A DNA stretch of 18,024 nucleotides, taken from an uncultured Oscillospiraceae bacterium. Lineage in GTDB: Bacteria; Bacillota_A; Clostridia; Oscillospirales; Oscillospiraceae. The position numbers and the translations under genes are program-made. The notes under the pieces are model-generated. The model was not told the DNA's origin and did not search any database. It was given only the letters and a program-made list of their open reading frames with translations. Each line of letters begins with the position of its first letter. Within the stretch, counting starts at the first letter, position 1. The stretch lies in assembly GCA_900769845.1 (NCBI GenBank), contig CAAGIF010000091.1, forward strand, positions 1-18,024, written 5' to 3'. Of this stretch, positions 1 to 7,170 are shown piece by piece.

Positions 1-419
1 CCACCGCCATCACGGCAGCGGAGACCGGCCATCTGGTGTTCTCCACGCTGCACACCACCGGCGCGGCCAATACCATCGACCGAATCGTGGACGTGTTCCC
101 GCCCTACCAGCAGCAGCAGATCCGCACCCAGCTGGCAGACGTTCTGGAGTGCGTGGTGTCTCAGCATCTGATTCCCCGTCAGAACCGCGAGGGCCGCGTG
201 GCCGCCATCGAGGTCATGCTGAGCAACAGCGCCATCCGCAACCACATCCGCGAATCCAAGACCTTCCAGATCGCCTCCGTGATGCAGACCAACCGCAAGC
301 TGGGCATGATCACCATGGACGATGCTCTGCTGGAGCTGTACCATGCGGGCGACATCTCTCTGGAAAAGGCCCTCAGCTACGCGCAGGACCCCGTGGCGCT
401 GCGCAAGCGACTCTATTAA
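1..419 (+). CDS. pilT: Type IV pilus retraction ATPase PilT, C-terminal part (5' end outside window)
   Basis: The frame is open from the left edge and ends at TAA 417-419. It gives about 138 residues of the C-terminal half of a secretion-type ATPase. Visible near the start is the His-box region ETGHLVFSTLHTTGAANTIDR, which is characteristic of PilT rather than PilB. It is followed by IVDVFPPYQQQQIR, an LIPR..GRVAAIEVM segment, and the C-terminal KLGMITMDDALLELY helix typical of PilT. Walker A and Walker B lie upstream of the window. PilT hexamers hydrolyse ATP at the inner face of the membrane to depolymerise the pilus, driving retraction, twitching and DNA uptake. The extension ATPase gene pilB is not in the window and may lie upstream. 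The next gene is pilC, 64 bases on, as expected for a pilus operon. The GTG at 36 is internal to the domain and is not the start. Confidence 0.93.
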   Translation, partial: TAITAAETGHLVFSTLHTTGAANTIDRIVDVFPPYQQQQIRTQLADVLECVVSQHLIPRQNREGRVAAIEVMLSNSAIRNHIRESKTFQIASVMQTNRKLGMITMDDALLELYHAGDISLEKALSYAQDPVALRKRLY

Positions 420-436
420 ATCATAAATTTCATCCA

Positions 437-457
437 CCCCGGTTGTGTGTTCCGGGG
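437..457 (+). other. Short hairpin between pilT and pilC
   Basis: CCCCGG (437-442) pairs with CCGGGG (452-457) around a 9-base loop. No T-run follows, so it is not a convincing terminator. It sits just ahead of the pilC ribosome binding site (AGGAG, 466-470) and could affect mRNA processing or stability. Confidence 0.35.
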
Positions 458-483
458 CGTGAATTAGGAGCGTGAGAGACGCA

Positions 484-1698
484 ATGACATTTTCATACAT
501 CATCCTGACCAAGGCGGGCAAGGAAGCCAAGGGCACCATTGAGGCCGCCACTCAGCAGGAGGCCGCCCAGAAGCTGAAGGAAGAGGGCAATACCCTCATC
601 TCGCTGACCGAGGCCAACGCCCTCTCCAAGGAAGTGGAGATCGGCTTCTTCAAGAAGAAACCCAAACCCCGCGACATGGCCATCTTCTGCCGCCAGTTCG
701 TTTCCATCATCGATGCGGGCGTCCCCGTGACCTCCGCGCTGGAGATGCTGGGCCAGCAGACGGAGAATAAGATGCTGGCCGCAGCCATTCAGGACTGCAA
801 GCTCAAAATCGAAAAGGGTTCTACGTTTGCAGACGCCATGAAGGATCACCGGGACGTCTTCTCCAGTTTGTTTATCACACTGGTGGAAGCAGGCGAGGCC
901 TCCGGCAGTCTGGACGTGTCCTTCAACCGCATGGGCACCCAGTTTGAGAAGGACGCCAAGATCAAGGGCCTCATCAAGAAGAGTGCCATCTACCCTATCG
1001 TAGTGGCCGTGGTGGCCGTAGCGGTGGTTGCCCTTATGCTGGCCTTCGTTGTGCCCCAGTTTGAGTCCATGCTGACAGATCTGGGCAGCGAATTGCCTCT
1101 GCTCACCAAGATCGTGGTGGCTGCCAGTGACTTCCTCATTGCCCGGTGGTACATCGTGTTGGGCGTGGTGGCCCTGCTGACCGTCGGCATCATCCGGTAC
1201 CGGAAGACTGAGGGCGGCGGCCGCCTCTTCGGTCGCATCGGTATTAAGGCACCGCTGATTGGCAAGCTCACGGTCAAGAGTGCCTCCGCCCGTATGGCCC
1301 GTACGCTCTCCACGCTGCTGGGCGCCGGTATCCCTTTGATCGAGGCCCTTGACATCGTCTCCCGCACCATGGGCAATGTCCATTTCCGGGAAGCATTGCA
1401 GGATGCCAAGGATGACGTGGCTATGGGTGACGCCCTGTCCCTCTCCATTGAGCGCTGCGGCCTGTTCCCGCCCATGGTGCATCACATGATCCACATCGGC
1501 GAGGAGACCGGCGATCTGGAAGAGATGCTCACCAAGCTGGCCGAGTACTACGAGGAAGAGGTGGAGCTCACCACCCAGCAGGTCATGGCCGCTGTGGAGC
1601 CTCTCATCATCGTGGTCATGGCCCTCATCGTGGGCGTCATCGTGGGTGCCGTTATGATGCCCATGATGTCCATGTACTCTGCTATGGAAAGTCTGTAA
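484..1698 (+). CDS. pilC: Type IV pilus inner-membrane platform protein PilC
   Basis: This 404-residue protein has the duplicated GspF/PilC architecture. A first T2SSF repeat contains FCRQFVSIIDAGVPVTSALEML and EAGEASGSLD. A second repeat contains ARTLSTLLGAGIPLIEALD and the matching HIGEETGDLEEML. Three hydrophobic segments are visible, around residues 168-190, 217-240 and 372-397, the usual topology. PilC is the membrane platform on which the PilB and PilT motors act to add or remove pilin subunits. I chose ATG 484 because MTFSYII matches the family start. A GTG at 472 is in frame but lies only 1 base after AGGAG, which is too close; spacing to 484 is a little long (13 bases). The length is normal for the family. 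It sits between pilT and the pilins. Confidence 0.95.
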   Translation: MTFSYIILTKAGKEAKGTIEAATQQEAAQKLKEEGNTLISLTEANALSKEVEIGFFKKKPKPRDMAIFCRQFVSIIDAGVPVTSALEMLGQQTENKMLAAAIQDCKLKIEKGSTFADAMKDHRDVFSSLFITLVEAGEASGSLDVSFNRMGTQFEKDAKIKGLIKKSAIYPIVVAVVAVAVVALMLAFVVPQFESMLTDLGSELPLLTKIVVAASDFLIARWYIVLGVVALLTVGIIRYRKTEGGGRLFGRIGIKAPLIGKLTVKSASARMARTLSTLLGAGIPLIEALDIVSRTMGNVHFREALQDAKDDVAMGDALSLSIERCGLFPPMVHHMIHIGEETGDLEEMLTKLAEYYEEEVELTTQQVMAAVEPLIIVVMALIVGVIVGAVMMPMMSMYSAMESL

Positions 1699-1729
1699 TC
1701 CAACAGGCTGTCCCCAAAAATCCTTTGTA

Positions 1730-1761
1730 GATATCGGTCACACTAGGGGAGTGGCCGTATC
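1730..1761 (+). promoter_or_regulatory. Hairpin upstream of the first pilin gene
   Basis: GATATCGGTCAC (1730-1741) can pair with GTGGCCGTATC (1751-1761) around a 9-base loop, with one bulged T and one G-U pair. No T-run follows. It lies in the 102-base gap between pilC and the first pilin gene, ahead of an A-rich leader and the GAAAGGA ribosome binding site. A role as an mRNA processing or 5' stabilising element that raises pilin output is inference only. No convincing -35/-10 promoter pair was seen in this gap. Confidence 0.35.
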
Positions 1762-1800
1762 GAATATAAAAACATCAAGAATGAGAAAGGAAAGAATCTC

Positions 1801-2190
1801 ATGAAGAATCTGATGAAGAAAATCCGTAAGTCCAACAAGGGCTTCACTCTGGTTGAGCTGATCATCGTCATCGCCATCATCGCCGTTCTGGCCGCTGTTG
1901 CTGCTCCTCAGTATGTTAAGTGGGTTGAGAAGTCCAAGGTTTCTGCTGATGAGGCCAACCTGGGCAATGTTCTGGCTGCCGTTCAGGTCGAGGCTGCTGA
2001 GACCACTCCCTCTGCTGGCACCATCTCCATCGCTGCTAATGGTACTATCAACTATGGTACTACTGGTCTGGGCGGTGCTGATGACTACATGACTGGTTCC
2101 TTCGAGCTGGAGTCTAGCACCTATAGTGGCGGCGCATCTATTGTGGTCGCTGGTGATGCCGACGGCTATACCTTCACTCCCAGCTGGTAA
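1801..2190 (+). CDS. pilA: Type IV major pilin (prepilin), first copy
   Basis: This 129-residue prepilin has a basic leader of 14 residues (MKNLMKKIRKSNKG) cut after G14. The mature protein begins with Phe and carries the invariant Glu5 (E19) inside GFTLVELIIVIAIIAVLA, the hydrophobic helix that packs the pilus core. The mature part is about 115 residues with a short, Thr/Ser/Gly-rich globular domain and no cysteine, so there is no disulfide-bounded D-loop. The ribosome binding site GAAAGGA (1785-1791) sits 9 bases from the ATG. The gene is rich in GCT, GTT and GGT codons, unlike the GC-ending codons of pilC. That codon pattern is often seen in very highly expressed genes and supports a main structural pilin role. 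PilD and PilC next door are its processing and assembly partners. Confidence 0.93.
   Translation: MKNLMKKIRKSNKGFTLVELIIVIAIIAVLAAVAAPQYVKWVEKSKVSADEANLGNVLAAVQVEAAETTPSAGTISIAANGTINYGTTGLGGADDYMTGSFELESSTYSGGASIVVAGDADGYTFTPSW
1834..1938 (+). repeat. Paralogous pilin N-terminal segment, copy 1
   Basis: This 105-base segment, from the NKGF processing site to WVEKSK, aligns without gaps to 2315-2419. I count 14 base differences: 13 are silent and one changes Val to Ile. The similarity reflects duplicated pilin genes and is not a mobile repeat. Confidence 0.85.
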
Positions 2191-2193
2191 TCT

Positions 2194-2214
2194 TAGCCGA
2201 CTGTAAGTTGGTTA
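2194..2214 (+). other. Small hairpin between the two pilin genes
   Basis: TAGCCGAC (2194-2201) can pair with GTTGGTTA (2207-2214), with two G-U pairs and a TGTAA loop. It lies 3 bases after the first pilin stop codon. It is too weak and lacks the T-run for a firm terminator call. A partial attenuator or 3' stabiliser that makes the first pilin more abundant than downstream genes is possible. Confidence 0.35.
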
Positions 2215-2257
2215 TTAGTGCAAACTATCGAAGTTCTCACTTGAAAGGATCTATCGT

Positions 2258-2704
2258 ATGAGCCTTATCATGGACAAGAAGGCAACATGTCTCTCTAATA
2301 AAGATAATATGAACAACAAGGGTTTTACTCTGGTTGAGTTGATTATCGTGATTGCCATCATCGCTGTTTTGGCTGCAGTTGCGGCACCTCAGTATATTAA
2401 GTGGGTTGAGAAGTCCAAAATCTCCACTGACATAAATACTGCAAGCGTTATCGAGGCCGCTGTTACTGTTTTGTGTGCAGAGGGTGAGATTACCGGCGAT
2501 GACGCAGATTATGTTACTTGGGATGTATCCTCTGGTCTAATTGGGGATGGTAGAGATGCGGTTGAGGCCATTACTGGTCCTATTTCTGCTGCTGTCTCTG
2601 ATAAGGTTAAAACTACAGGTAATGTTATTTATAGCGTTAATTTTAATGCTACAGATACTCCTGTTGTTACGACTAGCGAGAACTACCATACGTGGGATGA
2701 CTAA
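2258..2704 (+). CDS. Type IV pilin, second copy (paralogue of the first)
   Basis: This 148-residue prepilin has its processing site at NNKG|FTLVELIIVIAIIAV, with Glu5 present. Residues from the cleavage site to WVEKSK match the first pilin except for one Val/Ile change, while the C-terminal globular domain is unrelated in sequence and ends ENYHTWDD. I chose ATG 2258 because GAAAGGA (2243-2249) lies 8 bases upstream; this gives a rather long 22-residue leader. An internal ATG at 2309 (MNNKGFTL) would give a standard short leader but lacks a good ribosome binding site. The mature domain has one cysteine, so no internal disulfide. It could be an alternative major pilin or an abundant minor pilin. 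It lies 67 bases after the first copy and 25 bases before pilD. Confidence 0.9.
   Translation: MSLIMDKKATCLSNKDNMNNKGFTLVELIIVIAIIAVLAAVAAPQYIKWVEKSKISTDINTASVIEAAVTVLCAEGEITGDDADYVTWDVSSGLIGDGRDAVEAITGPISAAVSDKVKTTGNVIYSVNFNATDTPVVTTSENYHTWDD
2315..2419 (+). repeat. Paralogous pilin N-terminal segment, copy 2
   Basis: This is the partner of 1834-1938. Thirty-four of 35 encoded residues are identical although 14 bases differ. Similarity stops soon after WVEKSK, where the globular domains diverge. Confidence 0.85.
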
Positions 2705-2707
2705 TTC

Positions 2708-2721
2708 TCCTTTCGAAAGGA
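2708..2721 (+). promoter_or_regulatory. Palindrome covering the pilD ribosome binding site
   Basis: TCCTTTCGAAAGGA is a perfect 14-base palindrome placed 4 bases after the second pilin stop. Its right half contains the GAAAGGA Shine-Dalgarno sequence of pilD, 8 bases from ATG 2730. A hairpin here could dampen pilD translation, but the stem is short. Confidence 0.4.
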
Positions 2722-2729
2722 ACTAAGGT

Positions 2730-3494
2730 ATGGACCTGCTGATGATGCCCATTTACATATTCGTGTTCCTGTTCGGCATCACCGTCGGCAGCTTTCTGAA
2801 CGTGTGTATCCTCCGCATCCCCGCGGGGGAGAGCTTCGTCACAGGTTCGTCCCATTGCATGACCTGCGGTAAGCGGCTGCGCTGGTGGGAGCTGATCCCC
2901 CTGTTCAGCTGGCTTGCCCTGCGGGGTCGGTGTTCCGGCTGCTCCAGCCCCATTTCCCCCCAATATCCCCTAATTGAGGCGGCAAACGGTGTGCTTTGGG
3001 TGTTGGTATACCACCGCTTCGGGTTTACCCCCGACACTTTGCTGGCATGTTTGCTCGTGTCAGTATTGATTGTGGCGTCGGTCATCGACGCCCGCACAAG
3101 AGAGATTCCACCGGGGACGACGATTTTCGTCGCCGTCCTCGGCCTTCTCCGTGTGCTGTTCCACCTGTCCGACTGGCGCAGCCATCTGCTGGGCATGTTG
3201 GCAGTGGGCGGTGCACTGCTCCTCCTTTTCTTCATCAGCAACGGCGCGGCCATCGGTGGCGGCGACGTGAAGCTGATGGCAGGCACGGGACTCTTTCTCG
3301 GCCTGCGGCTGAACCTGCTGGCTTTTTTCTTCGGCTGTGTGCTCGGGTCGGTCATCCATATCTGGCGCATGAAGTTCCGCGGCGCCGGCCGTGATCTGGC
3401 CATGGGGCCTTATCTGGCTGCCGGTGTGCTCATCGCCCTGCTCTGGGGCGACAGCCTGTGGAACTGGTATCTCGGGTTATTATTTGCAACTTGA
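2730..3494 (+). CDS. pilD: Prepilin peptidase / N-methyltransferase PilD
   Basis: This 254-residue polytopic membrane protein belongs to aspartic peptidase family A24. It starts with a hydrophobic segment and VGSFLNVCILRIP. A cytoplasmic loop follows with two CxxC pairs (C43/C46 and C68/C71) that usually bind zinc. Both catalytic aspartates are present: D120 in VIDARTREIP and D179 in GGGDVKLM. Several further hydrophobic segments follow, and the length is normal for a bifunctional enzyme. PilD cuts the leader of each prepilin after Gly and N-methylates the new first residue. Its substrates here should be both pilins and the pseudopilins at 5920, 9285 and 9781. ATG 2730 is supported by GAAAGGA 8 bases upstream. 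Confidence 0.95.
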   Translation: MDLLMMPIYIFVFLFGITVGSFLNVCILRIPAGESFVTGSSHCMTCGKRLRWWELIPLFSWLALRGRCSGCSSPISPQYPLIEAANGVLWVLVYHRFGFTPDTLLACLLVSVLIVASVIDARTREIPPGTTIFVAVLGLLRVLFHLSDWRSHLLGMLAVGGALLLLFFISNGAAIGGGDVKLMAGTGLFLGLRLNLLAFFFGCVLGSVIHIWRMKFRGAGRDLAMGPYLAAGVLIALLWGDSLWNWYLGLLFAT

Positions 3495-3506
3495 ATTCGT
3501 ATATAA

Positions 3507-3522
3507 AAGAGCGGACGCTCTT
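3507..3522 (+). other. Small inverted repeat between pilD and pilM
   Basis: AAGAGCG (3507-3513) is the reverse complement of CGCTCTT (3516-3522), separated by 2 bases. An A-rich stretch rather than a T-run follows on the + strand, so it is not a + strand terminator. Its function is unknown. Confidence 0.3.
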
Positions 3523-3560
3523 GGATATAAAAAATAATTGTGTGAACAGGAAGGGGGCCT

Positions 3561-5183
3561 TTGACTGTGGCAAAGGTACTCAATATTGAAGTGGGAGATC
3601 GCGTAACAAAGATTTGCGTCTCTGAAAAGAATAAGAAAGGCTATCAGATCAGCAACAGCTTTCTGATGCAGACCCCCGTGGGCGCTGTCCGCGACGGTCA
3701 GATCATCGCCATCGATGTGATGTCTCTGGCACTGCGGGAAGCTCTGGTGAAGAACGGCGTTTCCGGCGTGAAGAATGCGACCTTCACCCTGTCCTCCACC
3801 AAGGTGGCAAGCCGTGAGGTCATGCTGCCTCCCGTGAAGGACAACCGCATCAAGGATGTGGTGGAGACCAACAAGTCTGACTATTTCCCCGTGGATATGA
3901 GCGGCTACTGCATCGCGCACACTCTGCTGGAGCGCGTGGAGAGCGGCGATCACCCCGGCTGCCGCGTGCAGGTCACCGCGGCTCCCCGTCCCCTGCTGGA
4001 GGGCTACGCCGCTCTGGCTGAGGCTGCCGGTCTGCTGCTGGACGCCATCGACTACTGCGGCAACAGCCAGTATCAGGTGCTGCAGTCCCTGCCCGGTGAA
4101 GAGGTCGTCATGTACGTGGACGTGAATGTGTCCAACACGCTGGTCACCTTCATGCAGAACGGCATCATGATGATGCAGCGTAATATCAACTTCGGCGGCG
4201 ACGAGCTGGTCGGCACCGTGATGGAAGCAGCAGGGAAGGACAACGATGAGTTCCTGACCGTGCTGGAGCAGTCCAACACCTTTGAGTATCTGGATCAGCA
4301 TCTGCCCCGTTCTCAGCAGGAGGAGTGCCTGAGCCGACTGATTGGCGGCATCTCCCGCAGTGCGGACTTCTTCAAGTCCAACCGCTCTGCCGTGGAGATC
4401 AGCAAGGTAGTTCTGCTGGGCGTCTGCAGCGATATCGCAGGCCTGAAGGATCTGGTGCAGCATGCGTTGGATACCGAGACCGTGTCCCTGCAGGATGTGA
4501 AGGAGATCAAGAATGTGGCCAACTCCGTTGGCGGCGTGAATGCTTACATCTCCTGCATCGGTTCTCTGGTGAAGCCCTTGGACCTGCTGCCCGAAGAGCT
4601 GCGCGGCGTGGCTCAGAAAAAGAAGAACAAGCGCGAGCGCAAGAGCGACAGCATCAAGGCCGGCGTGATCATCTGTGTTCTGCTGTCCGTGCTGGGCGCA
4701 GGCCTTGCCGGCTTTGCCGTGTTCCAGTACAAGAGTGCTCAGAACGAGCAGGCTCGTCTGGAGCAGAGAATCCAGGAGCTGGATCATGTTCGCGTGACTG
4801 CCGAGACCTATGAGAACTATCAGACCACCGAGGCTGCGCTGAATCAGGTCCGCGCTTACAGCGATACCAATAATACCTATCTGGTGGACTTCTTGGAGGA
4901 ACTGGAGCGCAAGATGCCTTCCGCTCTGTTGCTGATGTCTGCTGTCTGCGACGAGGAGGGCGTTACCATGAACATGGTTACTCCCGGTATGGAAGAGGCG
5001 GATGTGGTTATCAAGCAGCTGCGCAGCTTCGAGAGCATCAAGCATCTGGAGGTCTCCACCATTACCGAAAGCACCGATGAGGGCGGAATTTCCTCTGCAA
5101 CCTTCTCCGTCCACTGCGGCTATAATGTACCCGAGACGGAGGCTCCCGTAGAGGCCGCACCCGTTGAGGACACTGTGGAATAA
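3561..5183 (+). CDS. pilM: PilM-PilN fusion protein of the type IV pilus alignment complex
   Basis: This 540-residue protein joins two partners that are normally separate. Residues 1 to about 335 are an actin-like PilM domain (AKVLNIEVGDR start; VMYVDVNVSNTLVTF; INFGGDELVG; ISRSADFF). At residue 340 comes LDLLPEELR, resembling the N-terminal INLLP motif by which PilN docks on PilM. A basic stretch, one membrane helix (about 367-390) and a coiled coil follow (QARLEQRIQELD). The last part is a PilN-like periplasm-type domain (FLEELERKMPSALLLMSAV). The acidic Pro/Glu-rich tail is PETEAPVEAAPVEDTVE. It should link the cytoplasmic motors to PilO outside. The start is TTG 3561 or GTG 3567: the AGGAAGGGGG stretch (3548-3557) suits either, and MAKVLNIEVG from 3567 looks more family-like. 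It lies 14 bases ahead of pilO. Confidence 0.9.
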   Translation: MTVAKVLNIEVGDRVTKICVSEKNKKGYQISNSFLMQTPVGAVRDGQIIAIDVMSLALREALVKNGVSGVKNATFTLSSTKVASREVMLPPVKDNRIKDVVETNKSDYFPVDMSGYCIAHTLLERVESGDHPGCRVQVTAAPRPLLEGYAALAEAAGLLLDAIDYCGNSQYQVLQSLPGEEVVMYVDVNVSNTLVTFMQNGIMMMQRNINFGGDELVGTVMEAAGKDNDEFLTVLEQSNTFEYLDQHLPRSQQEECLSRLIGGISRSADFFKSNRSAVEISKVVLLGVCSDIAGLKDLVQHALDTETVSLQDVKEIKNVANSVGGVNAYISCIGSLVKPLDLLPEELRGVAQKKKNKRERKSDSIKAGVIICVLLSVLGAGLAGFAVFQYKSAQNEQARLEQRIQELDHVRVTAETYENYQTTEAALNQVRAYSDTNNTYLVDFLEELERKMPSALLLMSAVCDEEGVTMNMVTPGMEEADVVIKQLRSFESIKHLEVSTITESTDEGGISSATFSVHCGYNVPETEAPVEAAPVEDTVE

Positions 5184-5197
5184 GGAGGGAAGATCGT

Positions 5198-5893
5198 ATG
5201 AAAATTGCAAAACGTGATTTAAAGCTGCTGCTGATTCTCGCCGGTCTTCTGGTGTTCCTGCTGCTGTATATGCTGGTGTTCAATCCTCTGCAGACTAAGA
5301 TCGACGAGGTGGAGGCACGGAATGCCGAACTGTCCGCACAGGTCGAGGATCTGGAGGCCAAGTACCTCCGTATGGGTGAGTACGAAGAGGGCATCAAGGC
5401 CAGCCGTGAAAATGTGAAGGAATTTCTGAAGAGTTTCCCCGGCGATGTGAAAGAAGAGGATATCCTCAGCTATCTGCTGACCATGGAGGCTCGTCAGGGT
5501 ATCCGCATGGAGAGCGTGACCTTCAATGAACCCGAGCTGGTGCAGCAGTTCAATATGATGACTGAAGTGGATGGTCAGGATGTGGCCATTCCTGCGGGCG
5601 CATACCGTGCCAGCACCGTGATGACCGGCTCTCTGAATTATCCTCAGGCCAAGAATGTGATCAACTATTTCTATGACAGTGACAAGCAGACCACTCTGGA
5701 AAACACAACCCTGACCTACAACGCCGAATCCGGTAAGCTGACCGGTACATTCCAGCTGGCCAAGTACTTTGTTAACTTTGACGGCGCCGAGTATGTACCC
5801 GAGCGTGTTCCTGTTGTGGATATCGGTCTGCAGGATCTGTTCGGTACCACTTCTGTTGCGGCCGCACCTGTCGCCGAAGAAGCAGCTAACTAA
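5198..5893 (+). CDS. pilO: Type IV pilus assembly protein PilO
   Basis: This 231-residue protein has a short cytoplasmic tail and one membrane helix (about residues 9-29, LLLILAGLLVFLLLYMLVF). A heptad-rich coiled coil follows (KIDEVEARNAELSAQVEDLE), then a ferredoxin-like C-terminal domain with the family pattern FLKSFPGDVKEEDILSYL. PilO pairs with the PilN part of the preceding fusion to form the alignment subcomplex spanning the membrane. The ribosome binding site AAGGAGG (5182-5188) overlaps the stop of the previous gene and lies 9 bases from ATG 5198, suggesting coupled translation. The tail is Ala-rich (TTSVAAAPVAEEAAN). No PilP or PilQ follows, as expected without an outer membrane. 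Confidence 0.88.
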   Translation: MKIAKRDLKLLLILAGLLVFLLLYMLVFNPLQTKIDEVEARNAELSAQVEDLEAKYLRMGEYEEGIKASRENVKEFLKSFPGDVKEEDILSYLLTMEARQGIRMESVTFNEPELVQQFNMMTEVDGQDVAIPAGAYRASTVMTGSLNYPQAKNVINYFYDSDKQTTLENTTLTYNAESGKLTGTFQLAKYFVNFDGAEYVPERVPVVDIGLQDLFGTTSVAAAPVAEEAAN

Positions 5894-5919
5894 CGATGAA
5901 CCAAAAGGAAAGTGACGAT

Positions 5920-7146
5920 ATGAAGATGCGCAAGGAACTGAATAATAAGGGCTTCTCTCTGGTGGAGCTGCTGATTGCAACGGTTATCCTTGCCATCGTA
6001 GTGGCCCCGCTGCTCCACTCCTTCGTCACTGCGGCCCATACCACGGTGCGAAGCCGCCAGATCGGAGATGCCACGCTTGTCAGCGAAAATATTGCCGAAA
6101 TGGTAGAGGCAACCTCTCTGACTCAGCTGTTCAACGAGCCGGACCCCAGCAAATATTTTGCCGGGGCTACGGAAAAGACACTGTACAGCTATGATGGTAG
6201 CACCTATACCGAGATTACCAGTCCCGGTACAGCAAACTGCTATTATCTGGGTGTGAAGGGTGTGCAGGCCGGCTCGTCCACCTTCAATGCAATGATCAAG
6301 CTGGATGCCAACGCATATCGCAATGGATCAAGCGGCATCAATGACGTGGACATCACGGACTATTCCAACATGGATGCAGTTTATGCCCAGAGCCGAGATG
6401 CGGATGACCCGGACCAGTTGGGCTGGGCCAGCTTCCAGGACAAGGCAAACGCTCTGCATTCTGACTGGTCTCCCAGCAGCGCAGAACCTATTCGTACCAT
6501 TACCCTTGAGATGAGTCAGGCGGATGGAAAAATCTATGCCCGGCTGCATTTCGATTATGAGTACACCTATCGTTATACCGTGGTGGATGAGCTGACCGGT
6601 GAGGCGCAGTCCTATACGAATACGCTGGATTCCGATACGATCAGCTATGACCTGTTGGCACAGGGCTATTCTCTTGAGGCCAATGGTGGGAAACTGCCCA
6701 ACATCTATGTGATGTACTATCCTCTGTATGAGGATGCCGGCGACACCAATGATATTATCCGAATTGAAAATGAGATTGCAGAGCCGTTCAAGCTGTTTTT
6801 GGTGAAAGAGCGTGACGTTGATCTCTCCGGAGAACTGCAGTACCACGCGTCTGTGGCACAGTATGTGCCTGCAGGAACGGCCGCGGAGGACTTTGCCGTC
6901 GTCTACTCCAACATTCGGGAAGACCTCTCCAACGACCTGAATCGCTCGCCTTTGGCAGGCGTAAACTACCGCATTTACCGCGGCGACTACTTTAGCCGTG
7001 TGGGTTATTTTGCGGGAGAGCACGGAGATCTGGTTTCCAAATCGGATCGTAACCGTATTTATGAAGTGACGGTTCAGATTTTTGATGCTGCCGACACCAC
7101 CTTTACAACACCGCTTCACACATTCCGATCCACGAAATTACAGTAA
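5920..7146 (+). CDS. Large minor pilin, PilV/PilW type
   Basis: This 408-residue prepilin-like protein has an 11-residue leader (MKMRKELNNKG), cleavage before FSLVELLIATVILAIVV, Glu5 present, and a classic N-terminal helix. The mature part is about twice the size of a normal minor pilin and is rich in Asp, Tyr and Thr, suggesting an enlarged beta-rich head. I chose ATG 5920 because AAGGA (5905-5909) lies 10 bases upstream. An in-frame ATG at 5896 lacks a ribosome binding site and would give a 19-residue leader. It should be processed by PilD and act as a low-abundance priming or tip subunit. It is followed 24 bases later by the PilX-like gene. The head domain is not one I recognise. Confidence 0.85.
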   Translation: MKMRKELNNKGFSLVELLIATVILAIVVAPLLHSFVTAAHTTVRSRQIGDATLVSENIAEMVEATSLTQLFNEPDPSKYFAGATEKTLYSYDGSTYTEITSPGTANCYYLGVKGVQAGSSTFNAMIKLDANAYRNGSSGINDVDITDYSNMDAVYAQSRDADDPDQLGWASFQDKANALHSDWSPSSAEPIRTITLEMSQADGKIYARLHFDYEYTYRYTVVDELTGEAQSYTNTLDSDTISYDLLAQGYSLEANGGKLPNIYVMYYPLYEDAGDTNDIIRIENEIAEPFKLFLVKERDVDLSGELQYHASVAQYVPAGTAAEDFAVVYSNIREDLSNDLNRSPLAGVNYRIYRGDYFSRVGYFAGEHGDLVSKSDRNRIYEVTVQIFDAADTTFTTPLHTFRSTKLQ

Positions 7147-7170
7147 CGTTTGCCCAGGAGGGATTCGCAG

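Noticed and set aside
1801..2190. Conductive (e-pilin) candidate because the mature pilin is short with several Tyr/Phe/Trp
   Set aside because: Aromatic residues are scattered and not unusually dense by eye; nothing in the sequence supports conductivity.
3480..5210. Long open frame on the - strand (about 576 codons) opposite pilM-pilN
   Set aside because: The + strand has clear PilM/PilN features and ribosome binding sites. The antisense frame is His/Gln/Leu-rich, low-complexity shadow caused by GC-rich codons and has no recognisable domain.
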